This document shows positions 49,894-63,713 of a DNA stretch of 64,000 nt, piece by piece. How positions within the stretch are numbered: the stretch's first letter is position 1; each line of letters starts with the position of its first letter. The position numbers and the translations under genes are program-made. A model generated the notes under the pieces. It searched no databases and was not told the origin of the DNA. It saw only the letters and a program-made list of their open reading frames with translations. The stretch spans positions 1 through 64,000 of the forward strand of contig CALSLP010000004.1 in NCBI GenBank assembly GCA_943787225.1. Direction: 5' to 3'. The stretch is from an uncultured Alphaproteobacteria bacterium. Lineage in GTDB: Bacteria > Pseudomonadota > Alphaproteobacteria > MPNO01 > UBA2964.

Positions 49894-51282
49894 TTAAAGC
49901 AACATTGCCGGCGGGTATTCGATCAACCTTTTAATGGCGCTCAAAAGCTTGGCACCAGTCGCCCCATCGACCACTCTGTGATCACAAGACAGCGTACACG
50001 TCATCACGGTTGCGGGAACGATCTCGCCGTTTTTAACAACCGGGCGAGGTTCTCCAGCCCCCACAGCTAGAATGCAGCCTTGCGGCTCATTGATTACCGC
50101 ATCGAATTGTTTGATACCAAACATCCCAAGATTAGAGATTGTGAAGGAACCACCTTGATATTCTTCCGGTGCTAATTTTCCGTCACGAGCGCGAACCGCC
50201 AAATCTTTCATCTTGGCAGAGATATCAGCTAACCCTTTAGTTTCTGCGCTCGGAATAATTGGCGTAATCAAGCCTTCATCCAAAGCGACCGCGACTGAAA
50301 TATCAGCTGTCTTATAGAGCCGCATTGTCCCGTCACCGACCCAACCCGCGTTGGCTTCCGGTATTTCCATCAACGCCAACGCACAGGCGCGAATTATGAA
50401 ATCATTGACGGAAAGCTTTCCCTCTTCGAGCCGCTCATTGAGAGAAGAGCGCACCTTAAGCAACTCATCAATCTCACAATCAACGCTCAAGTAGAAATGA
50501 GGCACGTTCGATTTAGAATGCACCATGCGTTCCGCAATTACCTTACGCATAGCGCTCATCGGGACAATTTCGTACCGATCGCTTTCCGAGGCCACATCAG
50601 CAACCGGCGCTTCAACTACTTGCACAGGAGGAGCTGACTTAGCCTGTTCAACGTCAGCCTTCACAATTCGGCCGTTCGGCCCTGTTCCCGTAATTGCCGT
50701 GATCTCTAGTCCTGCTTCCGCCGCTAAACGACGGGCTAGCGGACTTGCAAACAATCTATCTCCAGATGGTGTCGGCACCACGGCGGCCTGCATAGCTCCG
50801 GGTTTAGAGCTTGTCCCTGTCGATGCCTCAATGTCAGCGCGCGTTATTTTACCGCGCGCGCCTGTCCCTGAGATTGTCGATAAATCAATCCCCGCCTGTT
50901 CCGCAAGACGTCGTGCCAACGGCGTTGCCTTAGGCATCGCACCGCCACTTGCCCCAGGACTTTCCGGCACTGCGGTGGGAGCATTTTCCAATGCTGTCTC
51001 TACAGGGGACGCACTTGCCTTAATGGAGTCCGCATCTTCGCCATCCTCAAGAAGGAAACCGATAATCTCGTTTACAGCAACATTGTCAGTACCGTCAGGG
51101 ACCACAATTTTACCCAGAACCCCGGAATCAACCGCCTCGACCTCCATCGTCGCTTTATCGGTTTCGATCTCAGCGAGAACATCACCGGGTTCAACACTAT
51201 CGCCTTCGCCTTTGTGCCATTTCGCGAGGTTACCCTCGGTCATGGTCGGCGACAGCGCCGGCATGAGAATTTTAATAGGCAT
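49894..51282 (-). CDS. pdhC: Pyruvate dehydrogenase E2 with two E3-binding domains
   Basis: A 462-residue dihydrolipoyl acetyltransferase core. Lipoyl domain with [16 protein letters not shown] (lysine modified). There are two peripheral-subunit-binding domains in tandem, TPLARRLAEQAGIDLSTISG and SPLARRLAAEAGLEITAITG, separated by a Pro/Ser-rich linker. The acyltransferase domain then has FYLSVDCEIDELL and ends with SCDHRVVDGATGAKLL (catalytic His). One lipoyl domain with two binding domains is unusual; most relatives have one. Intact. Confidence 0.95.
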   Translation of the reverse strand: MPIKILMPALSPTMTEGNLAKWHKGEGDSVEPGDVLAEIETDKATMEVEAVDSGVLGKIVVPDGTDNVAVNEIIGFLLEDGEDADSIKASASPVETALENAPTAVPESPGASGGAMPKATPLARRLAEQAGIDLSTISGTGARGKITRADIEASTGTSSKPGAMQAAVVPTPSGDRLFASPLARRLAAEAGLEITAITGTGPNGRIVKADVEQAKSAPPVQVVEAPVADVASESDRYEIVPMSAMRKVIAERMVHSKSNVPHFYLSVDCEIDELLKVRSSLNERLEEGKLSVNDFIIRACALALMEIPEANAGWVGDGTMRLYKTADISVAVALDEGLITPIIPSAETKGLADISAKMKDLAVRARDGKLAPEEYQGGSFTISNLGMFGIKQFDAVINEPQGCILAVGAGEPRPVVKNGEIVPATVMTCTLSCDHRVVDGATGAKLLSAIKRLIEYPPAMLL

Positions 51283-51299
51283 CAGTTAATCCAGCCGTA

Positions 51300-52664
51300 T
51301 CAATTGCGGTAACAGACAGCTTTCGCCGCCGTAACGATATTATCTGCCTTAGGCAAAGCGAGAGCTTCCAGATTGGCGGCGTAAGGCAGTGGAACGTCCA
51401 CTGCTGTAACACGGCCTACTGGCGCATCAAGCCAATCAAAGGCTTGTTCCATAATGGTTGCTGAAATTTCCGCACCAATACCAGCGAACGGCCAGCCTTC
51501 TTCTACTGAAACCACACGATTGGTCTTCTTCACCGAGTTAACAATAGTTTCGGTATCGAGCGGGCGGATCGTACGAAGATCGATCACTTCGGCTTCAATA
51601 CCCTCTGCCGAAAGTGCTTCAGCGGCTTCCAGTGCTTTTCCGACCATTATCGAAAAGGCTGTTATCGTGACATCACTGCCTTCCCGAACGACCTTCGCTT
51701 TGCCAATAGGGACAACCCAATCAGGGTCTGTCGGTACATCAAAGCTGCTACCATAAAGCAATTCGTTTTCAAGAAAGATAATCGGATTCGGGTCACGAAT
51801 AGCCGACTTAAGAAGGCCTTTTGAATCTGCAGCACTCCAGGGGGAAACGACTTTTAGTCCGGGTATATGGGCGTACCAACTAGCAAAACACTGAGAATGC
51901 TGTGCCCCAACCCTCGCCGCTGCACCATTCGCCCCACGGAAGACAATCGGACATCCCATCTGTCCTCCCGACATATAATTCGTTTTGGCAGCTGAATTAA
52001 TCAATTGATCCATGGCCTGCATGGCAAAGTTGAATGTCATGAACTCAACAATTGGACGAAGTCCCAAGAATGCCGCGCCGATCCCGACACCGGTGAACCC
52101 GTGTTCCGTAATCGGCGTATCGATCACGCGTTTGTCGCCAAATTCTTTGAGTAAGCCCTGGCTGACCTTGTAGGCACCTTCATATTCTGCGACTTCCTCA
52201 CCCATCAAGAAAACCCGATCATCCGACCGCATCTCTTCAGCCATCGCATCCCGCAATGCCTCACGGACCGTCAAATTTACAGTTTCACCGGTATAGTCGG
52301 ATTCAACAGGCACCGATGCCTGTGGTGGCGTAGGAGTAGCCGCCGCAATTGGTTTTGGTTCCGTCGGCACCGTCGCTGGCTCGGCAACCACAGCTGCAGG
52401 CGCTTCTGCCGAGGCATCTTCACCTTCTGCAACGATAACCCCGATGATATCGTTTACTTGAACGTTTTCCGTTCCGTCAGGGATTAATATCTTACCAAGA
52501 ACGCCTTCATCGACGGCCTCGACTTCCATCGTTGCCTTATCTGTTTCAATTTCAGCAAGGACATCTCCGGGCTCAATGGTATCCCCTTCTTTCTTGTGCC
52601 ATTTAGCGAGATTGCCCTCTGTCATCGTTGGCGAAAGCGCGGGCATTAAAATATTAGTTGGCAT
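51300..52664 (-). CDS. pdhB: Pyruvate dehydrogenase E1 beta with N-terminal lipoyl domain
   Basis: A 454-residue E1-beta subunit. Residues 1-80 are a lipoyl domain ([15 protein letters not shown]), then an Ala/Pro linker, then the transketolase-like region with [38 protein letters not shown] and [16 protein letters not shown]. The added lipoyl domain is a hallmark of alphaproteobacterial PdhB. Lies 17 bases after pdhA within one operon. Intact. Confidence 0.95.
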   Translation of the reverse strand: MPTNILMPALSPTMTEGNLAKWHKKEGDTIEPGDVLAEIETDKATMEVEAVDEGVLGKILIPDGTENVQVNDIIGVIVAEGEDASAEAPAAVVAEPATVPTEPKPIAAATPTPPQASVPVESDYTGETVNLTVREALRDAMAEEMRSDDRVFLMGEEVAEYEGAYKVSQGLLKEFGDKRVIDTPITEHGFTGVGIGAAFLGLRPIVEFMTFNFAMQAMDQLINSAAKTNYMSGGQMGCPIVFRGANGAAARVGAQHSQCFASWYAHIPGLKVVSPWSAADSKGLLKSAIRDPNPIIFLENELLYGSSFDVPTDPDWVVPIGKAKVVREGSDVTITAFSIMVGKALEAAEALSAEGIEAEVIDLRTIRPLDTETIVNSVKKTNRVVSVEEGWPFAGIGAEISATIMEQAFDWLDAPVGRVTAVDVPLPYAANLEALALPKADNIVTAAKAVCYRN

Positions 52665-52682
52665 TATTCCGCAGCCTCTCTT

Positions 52683-53747
52683 TCAAGCTTCAACCAAGAC
52701 ATCGGTATATAATTCCGACGGGTCGGGTTCAGGACTATTTTGGGCAAATTCCGCCGCTTCTGCGACGATAGCCCTTATGTCTTTATCTATCGTTTTTAAA
52801 TCATCTTCGGACAGGAGCTTCTGTTTCAATAAACGGCTCTTGAGATTGCTGATCGGATCCTGTTCATCTCGAACCTTAGCAACCTCCTCTTTGCTTCTGT
52901 AATTAGCGGGGTCGGACATCGAATGTCCACGATAGCGGTAGGTCATCATCTCCAGGATCACCGGTCCCTCGCCGGCCCGGCATTTCGCAGCTGCCATCTC
53001 TCCGGCTTCTTTGACCGCTTCAACGTCCATACCATCTACTTGGATACCAAAAATTCCCCGATGGGCACCGAGTTGCGACAAATCTTCGGTAGCCGATGCC
53101 CGCTGAACTGATGTCCCCATGCCGTATCTATTGTTTTCAATGACATAAATTACAGGCAGCTTCCAAAGCGCAGCCATATTAAAGGATTCGTGCACCTGGC
53201 CCTGGTTTGACGCACCGTCTCCGAAATAGGCCAGCGTTATCGTCCCATCGCCTTTGTAGCGCTGTGCGAAGGCAAGCCCCGTACCAATTGAGACCTGGGC
53301 GCCAACAATGCCGTGGCCGCCAAAAAAATTCTTTTCCTTACTGAACATATGCATTGAACCACCTTTGCCGTGGGAATAACCACCGCTGCGGCCTGTCAGC
53401 TCCGCCATGACCCCTTTAGGATCCATGCCGCATGCCAGCATATGCCCATGATCCCGATAGCTCGTGATCAGAGCGTCTTTCTCGGTAATTGCCGCCTGCA
53501 TTCCGACAACAACCGCTTCCTGACCGATGTAGAGGTGGCAAAAACCACCGATCAGCCCCATTCCGTATAGCTGACCGGCGCGTTCTTCAAATCGACGGAT
53601 TAGAAGCATGTCCTTGTACATCGACATGAGATCGTCAGGACTGTTTTGAGTACCTGCCTTACCGTTACTGCTCGTCTTACCGGGGCGCACCGCCACTTTT
53701 TTTGTTGTAGATGACTTTGTTTTCGCTGATTTTCGTTTCGTTGCCAT
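52683..53747 (-). CDS. pdhA: Pyruvate dehydrogenase E1 alpha
   Basis: A 354-residue thiamine-diphosphate subunit. A basic, low-complexity N-terminus (KRKSAKTKSSTTKKVAVRPG) precedes MYKDMLLIRRFEERAGQLYG, the TPP motif AYFGDGASNQGQVHESFN with VIENNRYGMGTSV, and the phosphorylation-loop-like YRYRGHSMSDPANYRSKEE. First gene of pdhA-pdhB-pdhC-lpd-lipA; a gap of about 200 bases upstream should hold the promoter. Intact. Confidence 0.95.
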   Translation of the reverse strand: MATKRKSAKTKSSTTKKVAVRPGKTSSNGKAGTQNSPDDLMSMYKDMLLIRRFEERAGQLYGMGLIGGFCHLYIGQEAVVVGMQAAITEKDALITSYRDHGHMLACGMDPKGVMAELTGRSGGYSHGKGGSMHMFSKEKNFFGGHGIVGAQVSIGTGLAFAQRYKGDGTITLAYFGDGASNQGQVHESFNMAALWKLPVIYVIENNRYGMGTSVQRASATEDLSQLGAHRGIFGIQVDGMDVEAVKEAGEMAAAKCRAGEGPVILEMMTYRYRGHSMSDPANYRSKEEVAKVRDEQDPISNLKSRLLKQKLLSEDDLKTIDKDIRAIVAEAAEFAQNSPEPDPSELYTDVLVEA

Positions 53748-53954
53748 GAATTATGCCTCGCAATGGGGACCTTGATACGGCCTTATATATCCCGAAAATT
53801 AACCATACGAGGTTATACAAAACCAGCGGACACGCAATATCAGCGTGAGACAGTTTATGTTCTTTTGACAGCTGGAATTGAAAGAAAAATTAAGATGACG
53901 AAATGAATTCGTTAGAATCCGAATTTGTGTGAATTTCAGACTGAATTATACGAA

Positions 53955-54284
53955 TTACTGACCGGAATTTGGTTGGTCCGAAAAAACCAAAATTTCATCG
54001 TCCTTGAGGAACCCTGTCACTGACCGAACGCGTTCATCGAGCATGTCCCTGTTCATCGCACTACTCCGCAACAACGCGATCCGCTGCTCCCAACCCGACC
54101 GCTGTTCCTGAGACACCGAATAATCGGTCTCAGCACTCGCGATTTGCTGCCGGATTTGAAGCCAGGCGAGCAATCCACGATCCCCCTGAATTGCATGCAT
54201 TACGAAATAGGCGAACAAAAGCGCTCCTAGAATGGAGCCTGTGATATGTCGCCCCCGACGGCGTATTTCCAGAACAACTGACAT
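53955..54284 (-). CDS. ftsB: FtsB/DivIC-like septum formation protein
   Basis: A 109-residue bitopic membrane protein. One transmembrane helix (ITGSILGALLFAYFVMHAIQ) is followed by GDRGLLAWLQIRQQIASAET, the start of a coiled coil, and a C-terminal RDMLDERVRSVTGFLKDDE, the conserved end of DivIC/FtsB. It works in the divisome with FtsL and FtsQ. Position between eno and pdhA is typical. Confidence 0.85.
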   Translation of the reverse strand: MSVVLEIRRRGRHITGSILGALLFAYFVMHAIQGDRGLLAWLQIRQQIASAETDYSVSQEQRSGWEQRIALLRSSAMNRDMLDERVRSVTGFLKDDEILVFSDQPNSGQ

Positions 54285-54404
54285 GTCCGAATCGAATCAC
54301 ATAGCGATTCGGTACACAAGACAAATCGACTAAAAAGTATGAAATATCTTGCGGTTAAACAAATGTGTTGCAAAAAAGAATCAGTTTGACTCTTGCAATC
54401 AACA

Positions 54405-55679
<1,275 letters not shown>

Positions 55680-55718
55680 TCAATTACTCCGATGTTAAAT
55701 TGTGTTTCAATTAGGGGT

Positions 55719-56553
55719 TCAATGATTTGATTTGGCGACCTGATCAAAAGCCATCAGATTTCTCAGCAACGATTCCATCTGGTCCAGCGGCACCATATTG
55801 GGACCATCGCTAGGCGCAGTATCAGGTTCCTGATGGGTTTCGACGAAAACAGCAGCAACGCCAATGGCAACTGCTGCCCGTGCTAAAACCGGCACAAATT
55901 CACGCTGGCCGCCGCTCGATGCCCCTTGCCCGCCGGGCTGCTGAACAGAATGAGTGGCATCAAAGACAACCGGGCAACCGGTTTCGGCCATTGCCGGTAA
56001 AGATCTCATATCCGATACCAACGTGTTGTAGCCAAAGCTCGTTCCGCGCTCACACACCATGACGTTTTCGTTGCCGCTCTCGACCGCTTTCGCGACAACA
56101 TTTTCCATGTCCCAAGGCGCCAGAAACTGCCCTTTTTTTATATTGAGGACTTTACCGGTTTTTGCGGCTGCGACGATTAAATCAGTCTGCCGACATAAAA
56201 AAGCGGGTATCTGGAGAACATCAACCGCTTCTGCAACCGGGGCGCAGTCATCAGGCAGGTGAACATCCGTTACAACAGGGACAGCCATAGGTTTCGCGAA
56301 CCTCTGCGAGGATTGGCAAACCCTCTTTCATCCCGATACCACGATTGCCTTTCAACGATGTTCGATTGGCCTTATCGAAAGAGGTCTTATAGATTAGACC
56401 AATCCCAAGCCTACCTGTTAGCTCAACAAGGGCATGAGACATCTCGAGCGCATGACTTCTGCCCTCCAATGCACAAGGGCCGGCGATCAACGCTAATGGA
56501 AGATCATTACCGACAGTTATATTTCCGATCGAAACGTGGCGCGGGGAGGCCAT
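55719..56553 (-). CDS. kdsA: KDO-8-phosphate synthase, frame break near 56285
   Basis: Makes KDO-8-P for lipopolysaccharide. First frame: [40 protein letters not shown] and [15 protein letters not shown]. After the change: [80 protein letters not shown]. Both halves fully match the family, so the break is probably an error. Confidence 0.93.
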
Positions 56554-56598
56554 ATGCTAAATTCACCAAATAAGACGAGGAACTTGACCGCTTTTTTA

Positions 56599-58228
<1,630 letters not shown>

Positions 58229-58317
58229 GGACCCTGACCTTATAGCAGTTATTCCAATTGCCCAATGGCAAAGAGACGGCAGAAATGCCGCCTCTCAGCG
58301 AGTGATTCGGCTTTTCT

Positions 58318-58636
58318 CTATTTTGCGAGCGGGACAGTCGGTCCTGTTGGCTTCGCCGGCGCCGTCTTCGCTAGCGGGATTATCAACAATCGACCGTGCC
58401 GGACCGCTACCCGTATTGCCCGCCATGATCGCGAGGATAAGACTGGTCGAAATGAAACACGCAGCGATAATCCCGGTCGCCTTGGTCAGCAAATTACCAG
58501 ACCCACGCGCTGAAACCAGCCCGCCCATGGTGCCGCCCCCAATGCCGAGGGCGCCGCCCTCACTTTTTTGCAACAACACAACAACAACTAAGGCGAACGC
58601 CAAAAACAAATGAATTAACAGTAGTACCGTTTCCAA
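58318..58636 (-). CDS. secG: Preprotein translocase subunit SecG, C-terminal frame break
   Basis: Small Sec translocon subunit with two membrane helices: METVLLLIHLFLAFALVVVV followed by LLQKSEGGALGIGGGT (the conserved loop), and TGIIAACFISTSLILAIMAG. The usual lysine/proline-rich tail APAKPTGPTVPLAK ending at 58318 appears after a one-base change near 58370; without it the frame runs to 58295. TTG start with GGGAAGGG upstream. Confidence 0.9.
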
Positions 58637-58778
58637 AGGACTGCCCTTCCCGGGATCAAATTTGGGACCGAAATTGACTTACCTGCACGTATATAGGTAA
58701 CGCGAGCGCTTCTTTTAATCCCGCTAAGGGTCCTTTGACCAGCGGAATTTCAGACTATCGTCAAATCACCCGCAGCAT

Positions 58779-59518
58779 TCATACACTGGTACAAATAGAC
58801 CAAAAGTCTTCCACCTTGAGGCTCGCGCCTCCAACCAGACCACCATTTACGTTTTCAACAGCAAGAATTTCTCTCGCGTTCCCGGGATTCATCGATCCCC
58901 CATAGAGAAGCCGGAACGAGCTGCCGTCTGAAAAATGCGCCGCAAGCAACGCTCGAATATGGTCGTGAACTTCAGCAATTTGGTCAATTGTCGGCGTCAG
59001 TCCGGTGCCGATCGCCCAAACCGGTTCATAAGCAACAACCGTATTTTCTGCAGTCGCACTATCAGGTATTGAATTTGATAGCTGTGTTTCAACAACGGAC
59101 AGTGTTTCTTCTGCATTCCGTTGATCCAGCGTTTCACCGACACAAATGACTGCTTTCAGACCATTCTCGTGTGTCGCCTTGGCCTTCAATGCAATCAGAG
59201 CATCATTTTCCATATGATCTGCCCGACGCTCGGAATGGCCGACGATCACAAATTTACAACCAGCATCAGCCAACATCAAAGCGCTCACATCACCAGTATG
59301 GGCTCCAGAATTTCGGCATGACAGTCCTGGGCCCCGAGCGCGATAGGTGACCCCTCTATTATGTCGGCAACCGGCCGCAAGGTTACAAACGGCGGGCAGA
59401 CCAGAATATCACAGCCAGGGTCGGTTTCGGCCCTTTGTTCCAATAGTCCCGCAACCAAAGCAGTCGCTTCAGATCTCAGGGTATTCATTTTCCAGTTCCC
59501 GGCTATTAAGGGTCTCAT
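58779..59518 (-). CDS. tpiA: Triosephosphate isomerase, frame break near 59290
   Basis: Glycolytic TIM-barrel isomerase. [20 protein letters not shown] and [10 protein letters not shown] in the first frame; then [20 protein letters not shown] (catalytic His), [20 protein letters not shown] (catalytic Glu) and [16 protein letters not shown]. The ATG at 59518 gives [11 protein letters not shown]; the upstream extension in the same frame is not family-like. Divergent from ppiD. Confidence 0.93.
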
Positions 59519-59701
59519 AGCAAACACGCCTTTGATAATTTCCAAATCAGTCCATGGCTATTTATCACATGCGCACAAAGGCACCAAGCAACCGGAATAA
59601 AACGATTTATTGTTTATTGCAGCACCAGTCCCCAGTTTCTATGATGCGCGCCACATGAAGTGGGCATCGCGCCTGCAAAAGCAAATCAACAAGGCGTCGA
59701 C

Positions 59702-61595
59702 ATGATCGAGATGATGCGTACCAAGGCGGGATCCTGGATTGCCAAAATTTTGGCAGGGCTTCTAATACTTTCTTTTGCCGTTTGGGGGATTGGCGACGTC
59801 ATCCGTGGCCCTGTCGTTGGAGAAGTCGTTGCCAAAGTCGGTAACAGCGAAATCAGCCGGACAGAATTAAGCAGTCAAGTCCGACAATTGTTGTCGATAA
59901 TGCGCCGCCAACTCGGCGGAAATTTCGACGCACAACAAGCAACCCAGCTTGGGCTCATCGATCAGACTGTCGATCAACTGGTTAACTCCCGACTGATAAC
60001 GCTCGAAACACAAAGCCTCGGCCTCGGTGCGGGAGAAGACCTAATCCGGCAAACTATTTTGAACGACAAACGTTTTCAAACAGCTGGTGGCCAATTTGAT
60101 CGACTCACCTTTCGACGTTTTCTTCAGAACGAGGATCTGTCAGAAGCGCGATATGTTGACCTCCTGCGGCAAGAAATAACACAGGGTCAGGTAACCAATG
60201 CGCTACGAACCTCTGCATACGCCCCAAAGGCACTGCTCAACACTATTTACAAATACCGTAACGAACAGCGAGTCGCTGAGGTCGTAAAAATTCCATTTGG
60301 AAAAGCGTCCGAGATACGCACCCCAAAAGAGTCTGAACTTGTTGAATTCCACAAGAAAAACCCGGCGCAATTTACCGCCCCTGAATACCGTCAGATCACA
60401 GCCATTTTTCTTGATCCCGTTGAGGTCGCAAAAGAGCTGACCCCATCCGCAGACCGTATCAAACAAGAATACGAATATCGCAAAGAGACCAGAGCGGTTC
60501 CCGAACGCCGGGCGCTTGAACAAGTCCTCTTTCAAGACGAGACCAAAGCGAAATCATTTGCAGACATAAGCAAATCTGGCCGGGCCTTTGCTGATGCGGC
60601 AAAGGACGTCGCGAAAGCTACGCCCAATGACCTTGGCAATCTTCGCAAACAGGACTTACCGCCGAAAGTTGGTGACGCAGCGTTCAAGCTTGCCCTTAAC
60701 GGTGTTACATCACCAATTAAGACGGCTTTGGGCTGGCATGTTGTTCATGTCAAAAAGATCGAGGAAGGCCGAACACCAACCTTTGATTCCCTTAAAGCTG
60801 AAATTACTCGTGATCTCGCCCGCGAGATGGCCGTCGACAATATCGTAAAGCTAACAGGTAAGCTCGATGATGCCCTCGCCGGTGGGGCAAGTTTAGAAGA
60901 TGCCGCCTCTACAGTGTCAGCAAAAGTTCTCAAATTTGCCGCCGTAGATTCAACAGGCAAGGGTCCTGACGGCAAACCCGTCAGTGGTCTACCAAAATCG
61001 CCTCTCTTTCTCGAGAAGATTGCCACAACGCCAAAAGACGAAACCACAAACGTTGAAGAAACGCAGAAAGGTGGATTTTTTGTATTGAAGGTAATGGGAA
61101 TTACCCCGCCTACTCTCAAGCCCCTCAGCGCTGTCCGCAACCAGATCGTCGATGTCTGGAAACAAAGCCAAGTGCGCGGTGCCACGAAAAAGAAAGCAGA
61201 CACCCTGCAAAAAGCAGCTCAAAACGGCGTCGGCCTTTCAGCCGCAGGAAAAACAGGCGGTTATGAGGTGAAGACAAGCAAACCTGTCTCCAGGTTTATC
61301 AAACCACCAGGTTCTATCGTTTCAGATTCTCTTACAGGGGACTTTATTCAACGCCAAGAAAGGTGATGTCGTCATTGCAGCCTCAAATGACGGGTACTCA
61401 ATCGCTGAGATAAAGCAAGTGATCAAGGCAGAGCCAGGAAAGAACAAAGCCGAAGAAAAGTCCCTGACGACACAGCTCCAAACCGTCGTTTCCGCTGACG
61501 CAATTGCCCAGTACCTGGCCGCCTTGCGCGAGACCTACCCTGTCTCAATAGATCGGAATGCCGTCACTCTGGCTGTTACTGGCCGCGCTTACTGA
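59702..61595 (+). CDS. PpiD/SurA-like peptidyl-prolyl isomerase, frame break near 61345
   Basis: A membrane-anchored periplasmic folding factor of the PpiD type, about 630 residues. The N-terminal anchor is IAKILAGLLILSFAVWGIGD, then the SurA_N-like region EVVAKVGNSEISRTELSSQV, and a parvulin domain (RRALEQVLFQDETKAKSFAD to TALGWHVVHVKKIEEG). After the frame change the C-terminal helix bundle continues FNAKKGDVVIAASNDGYSIA to LAVTGRAY, stop 61593-61595. Overlaps the trpE ATG (TGATG). Confidence 0.85.
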
Positions 61596-63109
61596 TGGAT
61601 ATAGAGCCTTCTTACGAGGCCTTTGAGAAAAAGTATCTTTCAGGCCAGGCTCAGGTTGCCTGGACAACACTCGTTGCTGATCTTGAAACACCTGTTTCCG
61701 CGATGCTTAAGATTGCGAATGATCTTCCCAACAGCTTTCTTCTCGAGTCAGTCGAAGGTGGTGCCTCGCGTGGTCGGTATTCAATCATCGGCTTACGTCC
61801 AGATGTTATCTGGCGCTGTAATGGCGACCAGGCCGAAATTAACTTTGCCGCGAACAAGAATAGTGAAACTTTCGAAGCGTGTGAACAAGGGGCTCTCGCC
61901 TCCCTTCGGCAACTCGTAGAAGCCTCGCGTATCGATCTACCGGAGCACCTACCGCCGATGGCGGCCGGACTTGTCGGTTATCTTGGATACGACACCGTCG
62001 CGCTGATGGAAGATATTCCCTCGACCCGGCCCGACGTGCTCGGTACCCCGGACGGCCTCTTTATACGCCCAACAATTATGGCAATCTTTGATCTGGTCAA
62101 AGACACCGTCATCATCGTCACGCCGATCAGATATGATCAAAACATCACGCCCCAAGGTGCGTTTGATGCCGCGCAGAACCGGCTTCAAGAAGTCGTCGTA
62201 GATTTTGACAATAAACTTCCCCATCAACAGGCTGGCATTGGTGCAGCTTCACTTCCCGCGCCTGTTTCAAACACTCCCGCTGACAGGTACAAGGAGATCG
62301 TGCGCAAAGCGAAAGAGTATGTTTTCGCCGGTGATGTTTTCCAGGTTGTCCTATCGCAACGTTTTCGAATTCCCTTCAAACTACCACCCTTCTCTCTCTA
62401 TCGCGCTCTCAGGAGAACGAACCCGTCACCGTTCCTTTTCTTCCTGAACTTTGGTGATTTCTCAGTCGTCGGATCGAGCCCCGAAATTCTTGTTCGCCTC
62501 CGGGACGGCAAAGTCACGCTACGCCCGCTGGCAGGAACTCGTCCGCGCGGCGCAACCACCGTTGAAGATAACGCACTCGCCGAGGAGCTGCTGTCAGACG
62601 AAAAAGAATGTGCTGAACATCTGATGCTCCTCGATTTAGGACGCAATGATGTCGGCCGCGTTGCAAAAATCGGCAGCGTTAAAGTGACCGAAAAAATGGT
62701 TATCGAGCGCTATTCTCACGTTATGCATATCGTCTCAAATGTTGAGGGTGAGATCGACGACAAACATGATGCGATGGATGCCCTGGCGGGTGGATTTCCT
62801 GCCGGTACGGTATCTGGGGCCCCAAAAATTCGTGCAATGGAAATAATCGACGAGCTCGAGACCGAAAAACGTGGGATTTACGCAGGTACCGTTGGCTACT
62901 TTTCCGCCAATGGTTCAATGGATACCTGCATCGTGTTGCGCACTGCGATTGTTAAAGACGGCACAATGTATGTGCAGTCAGGTGCTGGCATCGTTGCTGA
63001 CAGCGATCCTGACAGCGAACATCAGGAATGTATCAACAAAGCCCAGGCGCTTGTCCGGGCGGCGGAAGAAGCGGTTAGATATGCCGGCGAAGCCGGCAAT
63101 CAGCTTTGA
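61595..63109 (+). CDS. trpE: Anthranilate synthase component I
   Basis: A 504-residue chorismate-using enzyme, first step of tryptophan synthesis. It shows LLESVEGGASRGRYSIIGLR (tryptophan-binding LLES), PMAAGLVGYLGYDTVALMED, VFQVVLSQRFRIPF, RPLAGTRPRGATTVEDNALA, LLDLGRNDVGRVAKIGSVKV, FPAGTVSGAPKIRAMEIIDE and QSGAGIVADSDPDSEHQECI. Coupled to ppiD by start/stop overlap; no leader peptide visible. Intact. Confidence 0.97.
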   Translation: MDIEPSYEAFEKKYLSGQAQVAWTTLVADLETPVSAMLKIANDLPNSFLLESVEGGASRGRYSIIGLRPDVIWRCNGDQAEINFAANKNSETFEACEQGALASLRQLVEASRIDLPEHLPPMAAGLVGYLGYDTVALMEDIPSTRPDVLGTPDGLFIRPTIMAIFDLVKDTVIIVTPIRYDQNITPQGAFDAAQNRLQEVVVDFDNKLPHQQAGIGAASLPAPVSNTPADRYKEIVRKAKEYVFAGDVFQVVLSQRFRIPFKLPPFSLYRALRRTNPSPFLFFLNFGDFSVVGSSPEILVRLRDGKVTLRPLAGTRPRGATTVEDNALAEELLSDEKECAEHLMLLDLGRNDVGRVAKIGSVKVTEKMVIERYSHVMHIVSNVEGEIDDKHDAMDALAGGFPAGTVSGAPKIRAMEIIDELETEKRGIYAGTVGYFSANGSMDTCIVLRTAIVKDGTMYVQSGAGIVADSDPDSEHQECINKAQALVRAAEEAVRYAGEAGNQL

Positions 63110-63615
63110 TGCACTAAAACCACTGATTGTTTTGCTTGGCGCTCCGGAACGGACCAATACTTCTTAAGCAGATCTCGAGTTCGCACATAATCCTGAACCT
63201 TAAATCCATGCCCTTTATAAAAATTGATGGCCCATGTCGCTGCGGACCATGTGCCAACCAGTATTGAAGACGTAGTGCCTTTCTGGATATCAAAGATCAA
63301 TTTGCTACCAATGCCACAACGCCTCGTCGCTGTCCGGACATAAGCGTGGCGGATCAACAAAACATCCTGAACTGGCTGCGCGCCCATAACCCCAACGATG
63401 GAATTTTCTTGATCGCAAATGACTTTAAAGGAAACACCGGAGTCTATTTCGCCTTGGAGATCCACAGCTGACATATACGGTTCATGCCAACAATCGGCTG
63501 GAATTACACCTTTATACGCCGCCGCGGCATCGTTAATAACAGCGAGCACCTCGTCAAAATCTTCTGCCCGATAATCACTAACCATGGTGTTGCTCATCGT
63601 GGTTCGGCTTGTCAT
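63100..63615 (-). CDS. GNAT-family N-acetyltransferase
   Basis: A 171-residue acetyltransferase. Acyl-CoA motif A appears as RHAYVRTATRRCGIGSKLIF (R-x-x-G-x-G/S type), with the C-terminal FYKGHGFKVQD. It lies on the opposite strand between trpE and trpG and overlaps the 3' end of trpE by ten bases. Substrate unknown. Confidence 0.8.
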   Translation of the reverse strand: MTSRTTMSNTMVSDYRAEDFDEVLAVINDAAAAYKGVIPADCWHEPYMSAVDLQGEIDSGVSFKVICDQENSIVGVMGAQPVQDVLLIRHAYVRTATRRCGIGSKLIFDIQKGTTSSILVGTWSAATWAINFYKGHGFKVQDYVRTRDLLKKYWSVPERQAKQSVVLVHQS

Positions 63616-63713
63616 TGATCACACTCAATCAATCAAAATCCTAGCTTCTGGCTGCTTTCGCTGTCATTTCAGACCTGTTATAAGATCATAATCGGCACAC
63701 TGTCTCATGTTAA

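Noticed and set aside
61379..61595. A trp leader or attenuator upstream of trpE
   Set aside because: The DNA is the conserved C-terminal coding region of ppiD after correcting one frame change; no Trp-codon leader peptide or terminator pair.
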